Assembly (NCBI RefSeq): GCF_020177595.1
Contig: NZ_JAHTBL010000002.1
Location: 248,001 to 312,000, forward strand
Length of the DNA: 64,000 nucleotides
Direction of reading: 5' to 3'
Source: Cognatishimia sp. MH4019
GTDB lineage: Bacteria; Pseudomonadota; Alphaproteobacteria; Rhodobacterales; Rhodobacteraceae
Shown here: one piece after another, positions 52,568 to 61,920 of the stretch
Layout of the letters: each line of letters opens with the position of its first letter
Numbering within the stretch: position 1 is the first letter of the stretch
Notes under the pieces: generated by a model
Told to the model about the DNA's origin: nothing
The model's input: only the letters and a program-made list of their open reading frames with translations
Databases searched by the model: none
Made by a program: the position numbers and the translations under genes

Positions 52568-53974
52568 TTAGTTAAGCTCGCGCACGTCGGTCAATTTGCC
52601 GGTCACTGCCGCCGCCGCCGCCATCGCAGGCGACATCAGATGGGTGCGCGATCCGCGCCCCTGACGGCCTTCGAAGTTGCGGTTTGAGGTCGAGGCGCAG
52701 CGCACCTCGGGCCCCAGTTGGTCGGGGTTCATGCCAAGGCACATCGAGCAGCCCGCCAGACGCCAGTCAAACCCGGCCTCCTTGAAGATATCGGCCAAGC
52801 CTTCTTCTTCCGCTTGCAGGCGCACCAGACCCGATCCGGGGACGACCATCGCCATGATGCCGTCTTTCACCTTCTTGCCTTTGACGACCTCGGCTGCAGC
52901 GCGCAGATCCTCGATCCGTCCATTGGTGCAGGACCCGATAAAGACCGCGTCGACATCGACGTCTTGCAGCCGCGTGCCGGGGGTCAGGCCCATATAGGCG
53001 AGCGAGCGTTTCGCGGCGTCGACCTTGCCGCCATCAAACTCTGCCGGGTCGGGGACGACACCGGTGATGGGCAGCACATCTTCGGGGGAGGTGCCCCAAG
53101 TGACGACGGGCGCGATGTCTTCGCCTTTGATCGTGATGACCTTGTCGAAATGGGCGCCCTCGTCGGAATAGAGCGTTTTCCACCACGCAAGCGCCGCTTC
53201 CCATTGCGCGCCTTTAGGGGCGTGGGGGCGGCCTTTGACGTAGTCGAACGTGGTCTCGTCAGGCGCGATCAGACCCGCCCGCGCGCCGCCTTCGATGGCC
53301 ATGTTGCAGACCGTCATGCGGCCTTCCATGGACAGATCGCGGATCGCCTCGCCGCAGTATTCGATGACATAGCCCGTGCCGCCCGCGGTGCCGGTCTCGC
53401 CGATCACCGACAGGGTGATGTCCTTGGCAGTCACACCGGGGCGCAGCTTGCCGGTGATCTCGACCTTCATGTTTTTGGATTTCTTCTGGATCAGCGTTTG
53501 GGTGGCCAGAACATGCTCCACCTCGGAGGTGCCGATGCCGTGGGCCAATGCGCCAAACGCGCCGTGGGTCGCCGTGTGGCTGTCGCCGCAGACGATGGTC
53601 ATGCCGGGCAGGGTCCAGCCTTGCTCGGGTCCGATGATATGGACGATGCCCTGACGGATATCGTTCACGGGATAGTAATGCACGCCGAACTCGCGGGCGT
53701 TCTTGTCGAGCGCCTCGACCTGAATGCGGCTTTCCTCGTTGTCGATGCCTTTCTCGCGGTCCCATGTGGTGGGCACGTTGTGATCGGGCACGGCGATTGT
53801 CTTTTCCGGCGCGCGCACCTTGCGACCCGTCATGCGCAGCCCTTCAAAGGCTTGCGGGCTGGTCACTTCGTGAACAAGGTGGCGGTCAATATAAAGCAGG
53901 CAGGTGCCATCCTCGGCCTCATGGGCGAGGTGAGCGTCCCAGATCTTGTCGTAAAGTGTCTTTGGCGCGGACAT
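52568..53974 (-). CDS. leuC: 3-isopropylmalate dehydratase large subunit
   Basis: LeuC carries the 4Fe-4S cluster of isopropylmalate isomerase. The 468-residue protein has [11 protein letters not shown] at its start, [30 protein letters not shown], and the cluster cysteines in [16 protein letters not shown] and CSMCLGMN. Length fits. Its partner leuD is 2.4 kb downstream, separated by the HupE/DUF4198 pair. Confidence 0.97.
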   Translation of the reverse strand: MSAPKTLYDKIWDAHLAHEAEDGTCLLYIDRHLVHEVTSPQAFEGLRMTGRKVRAPEKTIAVPDHNVPTTWDREKGIDNEESRIQVEALDKNAREFGVHYYPVNDIRQGIVHIIGPEQGWTLPGMTIVCGDSHTATHGAFGALAHGIGTSEVEHVLATQTLIQKKSKNMKVEITGKLRPGVTAKDITLSVIGETGTAGGTGYVIEYCGEAIRDLSMEGRMTVCNMAIEGGARAGLIAPDETTFDYVKGRPHAPKGAQWEAALAWWKTLYSDEGAHFDKVITIKGEDIAPVVTWGTSPEDVLPITGVVPDPAEFDGGKVDAAKRSLAYMGLTPGTRLQDVDVDAVFIGSCTNGRIEDLRAAAEVVKGKKVKDGIMAMVVPGSGLVRLQAEEEGLADIFKEAGFDWRLAGCSMCLGMNPDQLGPEVRCASTSNRNFEGRQGRGSRTHLMSPAMAAAAAVTGKLTDVRELN

Positions 53975-54074
53975 GACAATGCCTCCTCATAAGCTGGAGG
54001 GGTGATATCGCGCCACCCGCGCGCCTTCAAGATCAAGAGTGATCCGGATGCTGCGCTGCTGCGTAAAGATGTGT

Positions 54075-54695
54075 ATGAAGCAGCTTTTCAAGAAGACATC
54101 CGCCACGCGGACCATCCATCTGGGCCTGATCGGCCTGATGTTCGTCACTGCCTTAGCCGTCATTGCGGAGGCTGAAATGTATCGTGGCTACGAGACACCC
54201 CCCTATGAGGTCGTGCGTGCCGATGGCAATGTGGAATTGCGCGAGTATCAGCCGCATTTGCTGGCCGAAGTGACCGTGCGGGGCAACCGCTCCAGCGCGA
54301 TCAGCACCGGTTTTCGGACGCTTGCAAACTATATCTTCGGCGGCAATGCGGAAGATCAGAAAGTATCGATGACCGCGCCGGTCGCGCAGACCCCAGGCGC
54401 GGATGGCACATGGAAGATCAACTTCATGATGCCGTCGGAATATACGCTTGAAACGCTGCCCGAGGCGGAGAACCCCGCCATTCGCTTTACCGAAGCGCCG
54501 AAAGAGCGTCAGTTGGTCATCGCCTTTCCCGGTCGCGGCACGGATCGCAACCTGACCAAGCACGCCGAGAAGCTGCGCGCCCATGCGGCGTCCGAAGGGC
54601 TGCAGATCGCCGGTGCGCCGCGCTATTACTTTTACGACGATCCCTTCACGCTGCCATGGAACCGGCGCAATGAAGTGGCGTTTCTCGTTCAGTAA
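54075..54695 (+). CDS. SOUL heme-binding family protein
   Basis: A roughly 206-residue protein of the SOUL/HBP family. An N-terminal hydrophobic anchor (IHLGLIGLMFVTALAVIAEA) is followed by YETPPYEVVRADGNVELREYQPHLLAEVTVRGNRSSAISTGFRTLANYIFGGN, KVSMTAPV and the C-terminal RYYFYDDPFTLPWNRRNEVAF, all family marks. Relatives bind haem or tetrapyrroles, so a periplasmic or membrane-bound haem role is possible. The ATG at 54075 begins the basic n-region of the anchor, while longer frames reach 54039. Confidence 0.85.
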   Translation: MKQLFKKTSATRTIHLGLIGLMFVTALAVIAEAEMYRGYETPPYEVVRADGNVELREYQPHLLAEVTVRGNRSSAISTGFRTLANYIFGGNAEDQKVSMTAPVAQTPGADGTWKINFMMPSEYTLETLPEAENPAIRFTEAPKERQLVIAFPGRGTDRNLTKHAEKLRAHAASEGLQIAGAPRYYFYDDPFTLPWNRRNEVAFLVQ

Positions 54696-54755
54696 CAACG
54701 CCGTTGCGCCCATCCCCCGACCCGTGCGACGTTTGAGCTGAGGACAGGGATCGGG

Positions 54756-56102
54756 ATGGAACCAGAAGAAGTAGACGCACAAGCAGAAGACGTCACCGAA
54801 GAGCTGTTGGACACCGGCCAAGAGCTTTGGATGCAGATCGGCACGTTTGCAGAGTCGCTCTTGCGGCCGTGGAACGCGTATCAGATCGGCATCGCGGTGG
54901 CGTTGTTCCTGCTCGCCCATCTGCTGAACCGATTTCTTGCCCCAAGCCTGCATGAATGGATGCGCAGCCGCGAAGGCTGGCCAAAATGGCGCATCCGCTT
55001 TCTGGTGGTGGTGCATCAGCGCCTGAGGGCGATCATCTTCGTCACGCTGATCTGGGCGGTCGTCTTCGTGATGCGCGAGGTGACATGGCCCAGCCGATCC
55101 TATATCCTGAGCGTGATCGCGACGCTGGCCTTTGTCTGGCTGGCGATTGCTCTGCTGAGCCGCCTGATCCGCAACAAGTTCCTCAGATCGCTGATCCGAT
55201 ATGGCTTGTGGATTTTCGCCACCCTGCAAATCCTTGAGCTGACGGACACCGCCACAACGATCCTCGACAGCGCCGCCGTCACCTTTGGCGAGACGCGCAT
55301 TTCGCTGCTGTTAATCATCAACGCCGTGGTGATGCTGGGCATCCTGTTCTTCGGGGCGCGCTTCATCTCGACCACCACGTCCGAGCGTATCCGCTCGAAC
55401 GAGGAAATCTCGCCTTCGATGCGCGTGCTGGTCGTCAAGGCTTTGCAAGTTCTCCTCTATGGCGCGGCGTTCTTTATCGGGATGCGGGCAGTTGGTTTTG
55501 ATCTGACCGGGCTTGCGGTGCTGTCGGGTGCCATTGGCGTGGGCCTTGGCTTCGGCCTACAAAAGGTGGTGTCGAACCTTGTGTCGGGCGTGATCATCTT
55601 GCTGGACAAGTCGATCAAGCCCGGCGACGTGATCAGCCTTGGGGACACGTTCGGTTGGATCAACTCGCTGGGCGCGCGCTATGTGTCGGTCGTCACACGG
55701 GATGGTAAGGAATATCTGATCCCGAACGAGGATCTGATCACCGGGCAGGTGGTCAACTGGTCTCACTCCAACGAATTTGTGCGGCTCGATATCTATTTCG
55801 GCACCGCATATGGTGACGATCCCCACAAGGTCCGCGCCATCGCGATTGAGGCCGCAATGAGTGTAAACCGGGTGCTGAAAGACTACCGCAAACCGGTCTG
55901 TCATATCGTCGGCTTTGGCGACAGTTCGGTCGATTACATCCTGCGGTTCTGGATCAAGGACCCAACCGGAGGCCTGACCAATGTGCGCGGTGCCGTCTAT
56001 CTGGCGCTTTGGGACGCGTTCCAGGCAGAAAATATTTCGATCCCGTTCCCGCAGCGCGAGATCAGGATGTTGGGTGAAGAGCCCGCAAAAGCCCTAGATT
56101 AG
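54756..56102 (+). CDS. Mechanosensitive ion channel family protein (MscS-like)
   Basis: A 448-residue MscS-type channel. Four or five hydrophobic segments precede the pore helix GLAVLSGAIGVGLGFGLQKVVSNLVSGVIILLDKSIKPGDVI, which is the family signature, and the C-terminal beta and alpha/beta domains follow (VVTRDGKEYLIPNEDLITGQVVNWS). It probably releases osmolytes on membrane stretch. An acidic cytoplasmic N-terminus precedes the first helix. Confidence 0.9.
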   Translation: MEPEEVDAQAEDVTEELLDTGQELWMQIGTFAESLLRPWNAYQIGIAVALFLLAHLLNRFLAPSLHEWMRSREGWPKWRIRFLVVVHQRLRAIIFVTLIWAVVFVMREVTWPSRSYILSVIATLAFVWLAIALLSRLIRNKFLRSLIRYGLWIFATLQILELTDTATTILDSAAVTFGETRISLLLIINAVVMLGILFFGARFISTTTSERIRSNEEISPSMRVLVVKALQVLLYGAAFFIGMRAVGFDLTGLAVLSGAIGVGLGFGLQKVVSNLVSGVIILLDKSIKPGDVISLGDTFGWINSLGARYVSVVTRDGKEYLIPNEDLITGQVVNWSHSNEFVRLDIYFGTAYGDDPHKVRAIAIEAAMSVNRVLKDYRKPVCHIVGFGDSSVDYILRFWIKDPTGGLTNVRGAVYLALWDAFQAENISIPFPQREIRMLGEEPAKALD

Positions 56103-56116
56103 GTAGAGTTTCTAAA

Positions 56117-56133
56117 TTGCGAATAAGTCGCAA
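56117..56133. promoter_or_regulatory. Mur/Fur-type box 1 of the Mn/Zn transporter operon
   Basis: A perfect palindrome TTGCGA-ATAAG-TCGCAA lies upstream of the -35 element of the metal ABC operon. Together with box 2, whose centre is 28 bp away, it forms a tandem operator typical of a Fur-superfamily regulator. Related TGCAAATC-type boxes are known for Mur in rhodobacters, so Mur is the likeliest binder. Confidence 0.6.
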
Positions 56134-56138
56134 CTGCA

Positions 56139-56167
56139 TTGACTTTGCGAATGGTTTGCAATATCAA
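56139..56167 (+). promoter_or_regulatory. Metal transporter promoter overlapped by Mur/Fur-type box 2
   Basis: A TTGACT (56139-56144) and TATCAA (56162-56167) with a 17-base spacer form a likely promoter. The spacer and the ends of both elements hold TTGCGAATGGTTTGCAA (56145-56161), a near-palindrome like box 1. A bound repressor would block RNA polymerase. Confidence 0.6.
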
Positions 56168-56222
56168 GTAAGCGTTCTAACTCTATTTCATCTTCGACTT
56201 CTTCTGAAAGGATGCCGACCCG

Positions 56223-57176
56223 ATGCTGAGTAAACGCCACTTCTTTGCGACGATTTTTGCCGCTGGCCTGACCCTGAGCGCCGGAATTGCGGCCGCTCAT
56301 GACAAGCTGAATGTTGTGACGACCACCGGGATGATCGGGGATGCCGTCAAGGAAGTGGGCGGCGATCTGGTCGAGGTGCGCACGCTGATGGGCCCCGGTG
56401 TGGACCCGCACGCTTACCGCCAGACGCGCAGCGATATCGTGGCGATGGCCAATGCCGATCTGGTGCTGTGGCATGGCCTGTATCTGGAAGCGCAGATGGA
56501 GGGATTTCTGGGCGAATTGGCCGGTCAGACGTCAGTCGTGGCTGTGGCCGAGCAGCTGCCGCGCAACCTGCTGATCGGGCATGACGATTACGACGACAAG
56601 TTCGACCCGCATGTCTGGATGAACCCGAACCTATGGGCGCTGGTCGTGGCAAACGTGCGCGACGCGCTGATCGTGCAGCAGCCCGCCCATGAGGAAGATT
56701 TCCGCGCCAATGCAGATGCGCATTTGCAGGATGTGCAAGCGCTGGCAGGCTATGCGAGCAACGTGTTGGGGTCGGTTCCGCCCGAAAGCCGGGTGCTTTT
56801 GACGGCGCATGACGCGTTCAACTATTTCGGCTCGGCCTACGGGTTCGAGGTGATGGGCATTCAAGGCATCTCCACCGAATCCGAGGCGGGTTTGCAACGC
56901 ATTTCGGAGCTGGTCGATATGCTGGTCGAGCGTAATATCCGCGCGGTCTTTGTGGAAAGCTCGGTGTCGGATCGCAACATCCGTGCGCTGATCGAAGGCG
57001 CTGCCGCCGCGGGCCATACGGTCGAGATCGGGGGCGAGCTGTTCTCGGACGCGATGGGTGCGGCGGACACATATGAAGGCACTTACCTGGGCATGATCGA
57101 CCATAATGTGACGGTCATTTCCCGCGCGCTGGGCGGTGAAGCGCCTGAGCGTGGCATGGCGGAGATGTTGAACTGA
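56223..57176 (+). CDS. Metal ABC transporter substrate-binding protein (Mn/Zn, SitA/MntA-like)
   Basis: A 317-residue cluster A-I (TroA/ZnuA-like) binding protein. The signal peptide ends at IAAAH. Metal ligands probably include H63 ([12 protein letters not shown]) and H130 (DPHVWMNP), with further acidic ligands at [12 protein letters not shown] and [10 protein letters not shown]. It lacks the His-rich loop common in zinc-specific ZnuA, which points to manganese or iron. It heads a four-gene operon with an ATPase and two permeases, and a tandem Fur-type operator lies upstream. Confidence 0.92.
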   Translation: MLSKRHFFATIFAAGLTLSAGIAAAHDKLNVVTTTGMIGDAVKEVGGDLVEVRTLMGPGVDPHAYRQTRSDIVAMANADLVLWHGLYLEAQMEGFLGELAGQTSVVAVAEQLPRNLLIGHDDYDDKFDPHVWMNPNLWALVVANVRDALIVQQPAHEEDFRANADAHLQDVQALAGYASNVLGSVPPESRVLLTAHDAFNYFGSAYGFEVMGIQGISTESEAGLQRISELVDMLVERNIRAVFVESSVSDRNIRALIEGAAAAGHTVEIGGELFSDAMGAADTYEGTYLGMIDHNVTVISRALGGEAPERGMAEMLN

Positions 57177-57997
57177 TGACAGCCTCCACCCCCCTTTCCC
57201 TGGCTGCAAATGACGGGCGTCCTGTGCGCGATATCGCTTTGGCTGATGCGCCTTTGGCGATCCGCGGCATGACCGTGTCTTATGGCGAGAAGCCTGCGGT
57301 CTTTTCGGTCGATGCGACGTTTGAAGCGGGCAAGATGACCGCGATTATCGGGCCGAACGGGGCGGGCAAATCGACGCTCTTGAAGGCCGCCTTGGGGGTT
57401 GTTCCGCGCCTGTCGGGCGAGGTCAGCGTGTATGGCGCGCCACTTGCGACGGCACGAGACCGGATCGCATATGTACCGCAGCGCGCGAGTGTTGATTGGG
57501 ATTTCCCGACGACCGTAATCGACGTGGTCCTTATGGGGCTTTACCGCAAGACAGGTCTTCTGAGCCGTCTGACCGGGGCGCATAAGGCCAAGGCACTGGA
57601 ATGTCTGGACCGCGTCGGCATGGCTGATTTTGCGGATCGTCAGATCGGGCAATTGTCTGGCGGGCAGCAGCAGCGCGTTTTCCTGTCGCGCGCCTTGGCG
57701 CAGGATGCCGACCTCTATCTGCTCGACGAACCCTTTGCAGGCGTCGATGCCGCGACGGAGCGGGCGATTATCGACGTGCTGGCCGCATTGAAAGCGGACG
57801 GCAAGGCGGTTGTTTGCGTGCATCACGATCTGGCCACGGTCAGCAGCTATTTCGACAATGTCTTTCTGATCAACGTGCGCCGGATTGCGGAAGGGCCAGT
57901 CACCGAGGCCTTTACGCCTGAAAATCTGCACGCCACCTATGGCGGGCGGTTGGCGACGAGCCATATCGACCAGCTCGATCTGGTCGCCGGAGCCTGA
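57176..57997 (+). CDS. Metal ABC transporter ATP-binding protein (SitB/MntB-like)
   Basis: A 273-residue ABC ATPase with Walker [10 protein letters not shown], the signature [27 protein letters not shown] and the H-loop VCVHHDL. Its start overlaps the stop of the binding-protein gene (TGATG). A 25-residue N-terminal extension precedes the ATPase core. It drives import of the metal through the two downstream permeases. Confidence 0.94.
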   Translation: MTASTPLSLAANDGRPVRDIALADAPLAIRGMTVSYGEKPAVFSVDATFEAGKMTAIIGPNGAGKSTLLKAALGVVPRLSGEVSVYGAPLATARDRIAYVPQRASVDWDFPTTVIDVVLMGLYRKTGLLSRLTGAHKAKALECLDRVGMADFADRQIGQLSGGQQQRVFLSRALAQDADLYLLDEPFAGVDAATERAIIDVLAALKADGKAVVCVHHDLATVSSYFDNVFLINVRRIAEGPVTEAFTPENLHATYGGRLATSHIDQLDLVAGA

Positions 57998-59211
57998 TGG
58001 ACGCCTTCCTCAACGCGCTCTTTCTGGGCGCTGGCTATAACGCTGCTTTGGTGGGGATCGGGGCCGCGTTACTGGGATTTGCAGCGGGCGCATCGGGGAC
58101 TTTTCTTTTCTTACGCAAACGCGCCTTGGTGTCGGACGCGGTGGCGCACGCAACTCTGCCGGGCGTCGGGCTGGCGTTTATCGCCATGGTCGCGCTGGGC
58201 TTTGACGGGCGCAGCTTGATCGGCTTGCTGGCGGGATCGGCCGTAACAGCGGCGATCGGGTTGGTGCTGGTCGAGTGGATGTCGCGCAAGACACGGCTTT
58301 CGGAGGACGCGGCGATCGGCGCCGTCCTGTCGGTGTTCTTCGGCATCGGGATCGTGCTGTTGACGATCATTCAGACGATGAGCCAAGGGCGGCAAGCCGG
58401 TTTGGAAGGCTTCCTGTTGGGGTCTACGGCGGGCATGCTGTTTCAAGACGCGGTGGTGATCGCGATTGGCGGCTCGCTCGCCGTGGCGGCGACGTTCGTG
58501 TTGCGCCGCCCGATGACCCTCGTGGCGTTTGACCCGGAATATGCCGCCGCCTCGGGCTACGATGTGCGCAAGATTGATCTGGCGATGATGAGCCTGGTGA
58601 TGGCCGTCACGGTCATTGGGCTGAAGCTGGTCGGGCTGATCCTGATTGTGGCGATGTTGATTATTCCGGCGGTCACGGCGCGATTCTGGACCGAGAAAAG
58701 CGACACGGTGATCTGGTCGGCAGGCATTCTGGGCGCGGTGTCGGGCTATGTGGGTGCTGCAATTTCGGCGTCGGCGCCAGCGCTGCCGACAGGGCCGATC
58801 ATCGTGCTGGTCAGCGCTGCGCTTTTCACCTTCTCGCTGTTCTTTGCACCTGCGCGGGGTGTTGCGGCTGCCGTGATCCGCAGGCAGCGGTTTCAAGCGC
58901 GGGTGCATCACCGTCAGGGGTTGCTGGCGCTGGCGCGGCAGGAGCCGATCCACGACAAACTGACGCTCAAAGTGCTGGGCCGCGATGGGCTGATCCGGCC
59001 CGATGGCGTGGCCACAGATGCGGGCCGCGCCAAGGCCGCGAAAGTTGCGCGGGATGAACGCCGCTGGGACGTGGCGCGCGAGGTGCATAAGGATGTGAGC
59101 CTCACCGGGCGCTATGACGGGCTGACGCCAATTGAAGACGTCTTCACGCCAGACGAAATCGCCCAGTTTGATGCGGTGATCGGCAAGCCCACCGCCGTGG
59201 GAGGCGCCTAG
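57997..59211 (+). CDS. Metal ABC transporter permease with C-terminal extension (SitC-like)
   Basis: A 404-residue permease, longer than the usual 280-300. The membrane part (about 1-295) has the family's AVAHATLPGVGLAFI and LVGLILIVAMLIIPAVTARFWTEKSDTVI. A cytoplasmic C-terminal tail of about 100 residues (HHRQGLLALARQEPIHDKLTLKVLGRDGLIRPDGVATDAGRAKAAKVARDERRWDVAREVHKDVSLTGRYDGLTPIEDVF) resembles a winged-helix domain, as in some SitC/MntB permeases. Its start overlaps the ATPase stop (TGATG). Confidence 0.9.
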   Translation: MDAFLNALFLGAGYNAALVGIGAALLGFAAGASGTFLFLRKRALVSDAVAHATLPGVGLAFIAMVALGFDGRSLIGLLAGSAVTAAIGLVLVEWMSRKTRLSEDAAIGAVLSVFFGIGIVLLTIIQTMSQGRQAGLEGFLLGSTAGMLFQDAVVIAIGGSLAVAATFVLRRPMTLVAFDPEYAAASGYDVRKIDLAMMSLVMAVTVIGLKLVGLILIVAMLIIPAVTARFWTEKSDTVIWSAGILGAVSGYVGAAISASAPALPTGPIIVLVSAALFTFSLFFAPARGVAAAVIRRQRFQARVHHRQGLLALARQEPIHDKLTLKVLGRDGLIRPDGVATDAGRAKAAKVARDERRWDVAREVHKDVSLTGRYDGLTPIEDVFTPDEIAQFDAVIGKPTAVGGA

Positions 59212-60144
59212 ATGGGAAACGAATTTGTCCAATTCTCACTGACGCCGATCCTGATCGGCATCCTCGCCTCGATCGCCTGCGCGCTGCCGGGCAACTTTCT
59301 GGTGCTGCGCAAACAGGCGCTGATTGGCGATGCGATCAGCCATGTGGTTTTGCCGGGCATTGTCGTGGCGTTTCTGATCACCGGAAGCGTCGCGGCGGTT
59401 CCGATGCTGCTGGGCGCGGCGGGTGCGGCCATCGTCGCCGTGATCCTGATCGAGGCGATCAAACGCCTGGGCAATATCGAACCGGGGGCCGCGATGGGCG
59501 TCGCCTTCACCTCGCTCTTTGCGGGGGGCGTTTTGCTGTTAGAGCAATCGGACACCTCGACCGTGCATCTGGACGTGGAACACGCGCTGATGGGCAATCT
59601 GGAAAGCCTCATCTGGTTCAAGGCGCTGGGCTGGTCCTCGCTCTGGGACCCCGAGGCGCTGGCGGGACTGCCGGATGAGTTGATCCGCATCGCGGTGGTT
59701 TGCGCGCTGGTCACGGTGGTGACTGTCGTGTTCTGGCGACCGTTGAAAATCTCGACCTTCGATGAAAGTTTTGCGCAATCGCTGGGCCTTCCCGTGGGCG
59801 CGATTGGCTTTGGTTTGGTTGTGACGGCGGCGGTGGCGGCGGTTGCGGCCTTTGATGCGGTTGGCTCCATCATCGTGATCGCGATGTTCATTTGTCCGCC
59901 CGCCGCAGCCCGTCTGATGACCAACCGGTTGGAGACGCAAGTGGCGTGGAGCATCCTTTTCGCCACGCTGTCAGCCATCCTTGGCTATGTCTTCGCAGGC
60001 TACGGCCCGCTGTGGTTCGGCGCGCAGAACGCCGTGAGTGCGGCGGGGATGATCGCTGCTGTCTCCGGCGTGATCCTGGGGTTGGCCTGCCTCTTCGGCC
60101 CCTATCGGTCCCGCATCGGTGTGGGCCGGGAAGAGGCGATTTAA
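59212..60144 (+). CDS. Metal ABC transporter permease, second subunit (SitD-like)
   Basis: A 310-residue ABC-3 family permease with about eight hydrophobic segments and the family's KQALIGDAISHVVLPGIVVAFLITG and GSIIVIAMFICPPAAARLMTNRLETQVAWSI. It starts right after the stop of the SitC-like gene (TAGATG) and completes a SitABCD-type set. It ends 49 bases before the ferric iron permease gene. Confidence 0.92.
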   Translation: MGNEFVQFSLTPILIGILASIACALPGNFLVLRKQALIGDAISHVVLPGIVVAFLITGSVAAVPMLLGAAGAAIVAVILIEAIKRLGNIEPGAAMGVAFTSLFAGGVLLLEQSDTSTVHLDVEHALMGNLESLIWFKALGWSSLWDPEALAGLPDELIRIAVVCALVTVVTVVFWRPLKISTFDESFAQSLGLPVGAIGFGLVVTAAVAAVAAFDAVGSIIVIAMFICPPAAARLMTNRLETQVAWSILFATLSAILGYVFAGYGPLWFGAQNAVSAAGMIAAVSGVILGLACLFGPYRSRIGVGREEAI

Positions 60145-60193
60145 CCGACTAAAACGCTCGACTTTCTGGTGGGTTTGGGGGTATCCCAAGCCG

Positions 60194-61861
60194 ATGGCCG
60201 TTATAGAGACACCGCATACCGAACGCCCCAGCGCTGCGCGCAAGTCCAGCCGTGTGACAGCGCTGGGCATTGGCGCAGCGGTGCTGGCCGCGCTTTGCCT
60301 GCTGCCGATGCTGGCGGTGTTCTATGCCGCGATCACGACCGGCACAGACACGCTGAACGCGCTGAGCCAGACGGTGCTGCCGCGCTATGCAGGCACGACG
60401 CTGATCCTTGTCATTCTTGTGGCGCTTGGCACCTTCGCGATTGGCACGGGCGCGGCATGGCTTGTCACCATGACAGATTTCCCCGGTCGCCGCTTTTTCG
60501 AGATCGCATTGGTCATCCCGCTAGCTTTTCCGGCCTACGTCATGGCCTATGCCTACACCCATGTGCTGGATCACCCCGGTATCGTGCAATCGACCCTGCG
60601 CGACGTCACCGGATGGGGCCCGCGCGATTACTGGTTCCCGGAGATCCGGTCGATCGGCGGCGCGGCGCTAATGCTGACACTGGTGCTCTATCCTTACGTC
60701 TACCTGTTGGCGCGTACCGCCTTCATGGGCCAAAGCGCCAGCACGTTTTTTGCCGCGCGTGCGCTGGGCAAAACCCCGTGGCAGGCGTTCTTTCAGGTAT
60801 CTCTGCCCATGGCGCGACCCGCAATCGCCGCAGGTGTTCTACTGGCCACGATGGAGACGATTGCCGATTTCGGCACAGTCTCCTATTTCGGCGTGCAGAC
60901 CTTTGCGACGGGCATCTACACCAGCTGGATCGGCATGGGCGACCGGGGGGCCGCCTCGCAACTGGCGCTGGGCCTGCTGGCCTTCGCGCTGATCCTTGCC
61001 GTGCTGGAACGGCAAAGCCGGGGCGAGGCGAAGTACCATGCGAGCCGGATCGAAACGATGGGGCGTTTGCACCTGACCGGACTGCGGCGCAAGGGGGCTG
61101 TGCTGCTTTGTGCACTGCCGGTGCTGTTCGGGCTGATCCTGCCGACGATTGCACTGGTGCTGATGGGCATCGGGTCCGAGCAGGATCTGCTGAGCCGTCG
61201 CTATATCGGGTTTCTGCAAAACTCTCTGTCCTTGGCGAGCCTTGCAGCGGTGCTGACAGTCTGCGCCGCCGTCGTTCTGGGCTATTTCCAGCGGGTGCAT
61301 CCCGGCGGCAAGGCAACCGCCGCACTTTACATCGGACGGCTGGGTTATGCCGTACCAGGCGGCGTGATCGCTGTGGGCTTGCTGGTGCCCTTTGCTGCGT
61401 TTGACAACGCGGTGGACGCATGGATGCGCGCAACCTTCGATATCTCCACCGGGTTGTTGCTGACCGGGTCGATCTGGTTGCTGATTGCGGCCTATATGAT
61501 CCGGTTTCTGGCGGCGGCACTCGGCTCCTATGAAGGTGGTCAATCGGCGATCAACGCGAATATGGACGCAGCCTCGCGGGTGTTGGGTAAAACCACCTAC
61601 GGCACGTTCCGCCGGGTGCATTTCCCGATCCTGACGCCCGCGCTTTTGACCGCAATGCTGATCGTTTTCGTGGACGTCATGAAGGAACTGCCCGCGACGC
61701 TGATCATGCGCCCATTCAACTATGATACGTTGGCCGTGCAGGCCTACCGCTTGGCCTCCGACGAGCGGTTGGAGGGGGCGGCGGTGCCAAGCCTTGTAAT
61801 TGTCGCGATGGGGCTGATCCCGGTGATCCTGCTCTGCCGTCGCGTGGGGCGCCAACGATAA
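60194..61861 (+). CDS. Fe(3+) ABC transporter permease, two fused permease domains (FbpB-like)
   Basis: A 555-residue permease with two BPD_transp_1 repeats of six membrane segments each, as in FbpB. Each has an EAA loop (RALGKTPWQAFFQVSLPMARPAIAAG; RVLGKTTYGTFRRVHFPILTPALLTA). It would import ferric iron delivered by an FbpA-like protein. The binding protein at 34795 fits it, but no ATPase gene (FbpC) is in the window. The ATG at 60194 starts the family-like part; an ATG further up at 60119 adds basic residues overlapping the SitD end. Confidence 0.9.
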   Translation: MAVIETPHTERPSAARKSSRVTALGIGAAVLAALCLLPMLAVFYAAITTGTDTLNALSQTVLPRYAGTTLILVILVALGTFAIGTGAAWLVTMTDFPGRRFFEIALVIPLAFPAYVMAYAYTHVLDHPGIVQSTLRDVTGWGPRDYWFPEIRSIGGAALMLTLVLYPYVYLLARTAFMGQSASTFFAARALGKTPWQAFFQVSLPMARPAIAAGVLLATMETIADFGTVSYFGVQTFATGIYTSWIGMGDRGAASQLALGLLAFALILAVLERQSRGEAKYHASRIETMGRLHLTGLRRKGAVLLCALPVLFGLILPTIALVLMGIGSEQDLLSRRYIGFLQNSLSLASLAAVLTVCAAVVLGYFQRVHPGGKATAALYIGRLGYAVPGGVIAVGLLVPFAAFDNAVDAWMRATFDISTGLLLTGSIWLLIAAYMIRFLAAALGSYEGGQSAINANMDAASRVLGKTTYGTFRRVHFPILTPALLTAMLIVFVDVMKELPATLIMRPFNYDTLAVQAYRLASDERLEGAAVPSLVIVAMGLIPVILLCRRVGRQR

Positions 61862-61880
61862 GACATATTTACCGGTGAGT

Positions 61881-61904
61881 ATAGAAAACATAACGTCTTT
61901 CTAT
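61881..61904. promoter_or_regulatory. LysR autoregulatory site candidate
   Basis: A perfect inverted repeat with 7-bp arms (ATAGAAA and TTTCTAT) and a 10-base spacer lies 16 bases before the LysR ATG. This size and symmetry match LysR binding sites. The LysR gene may control itself and the hydantoinase gene downstream. Confidence 0.45.
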
Positions 61905-61920
61905 CGCGCCGGAGACCCCC

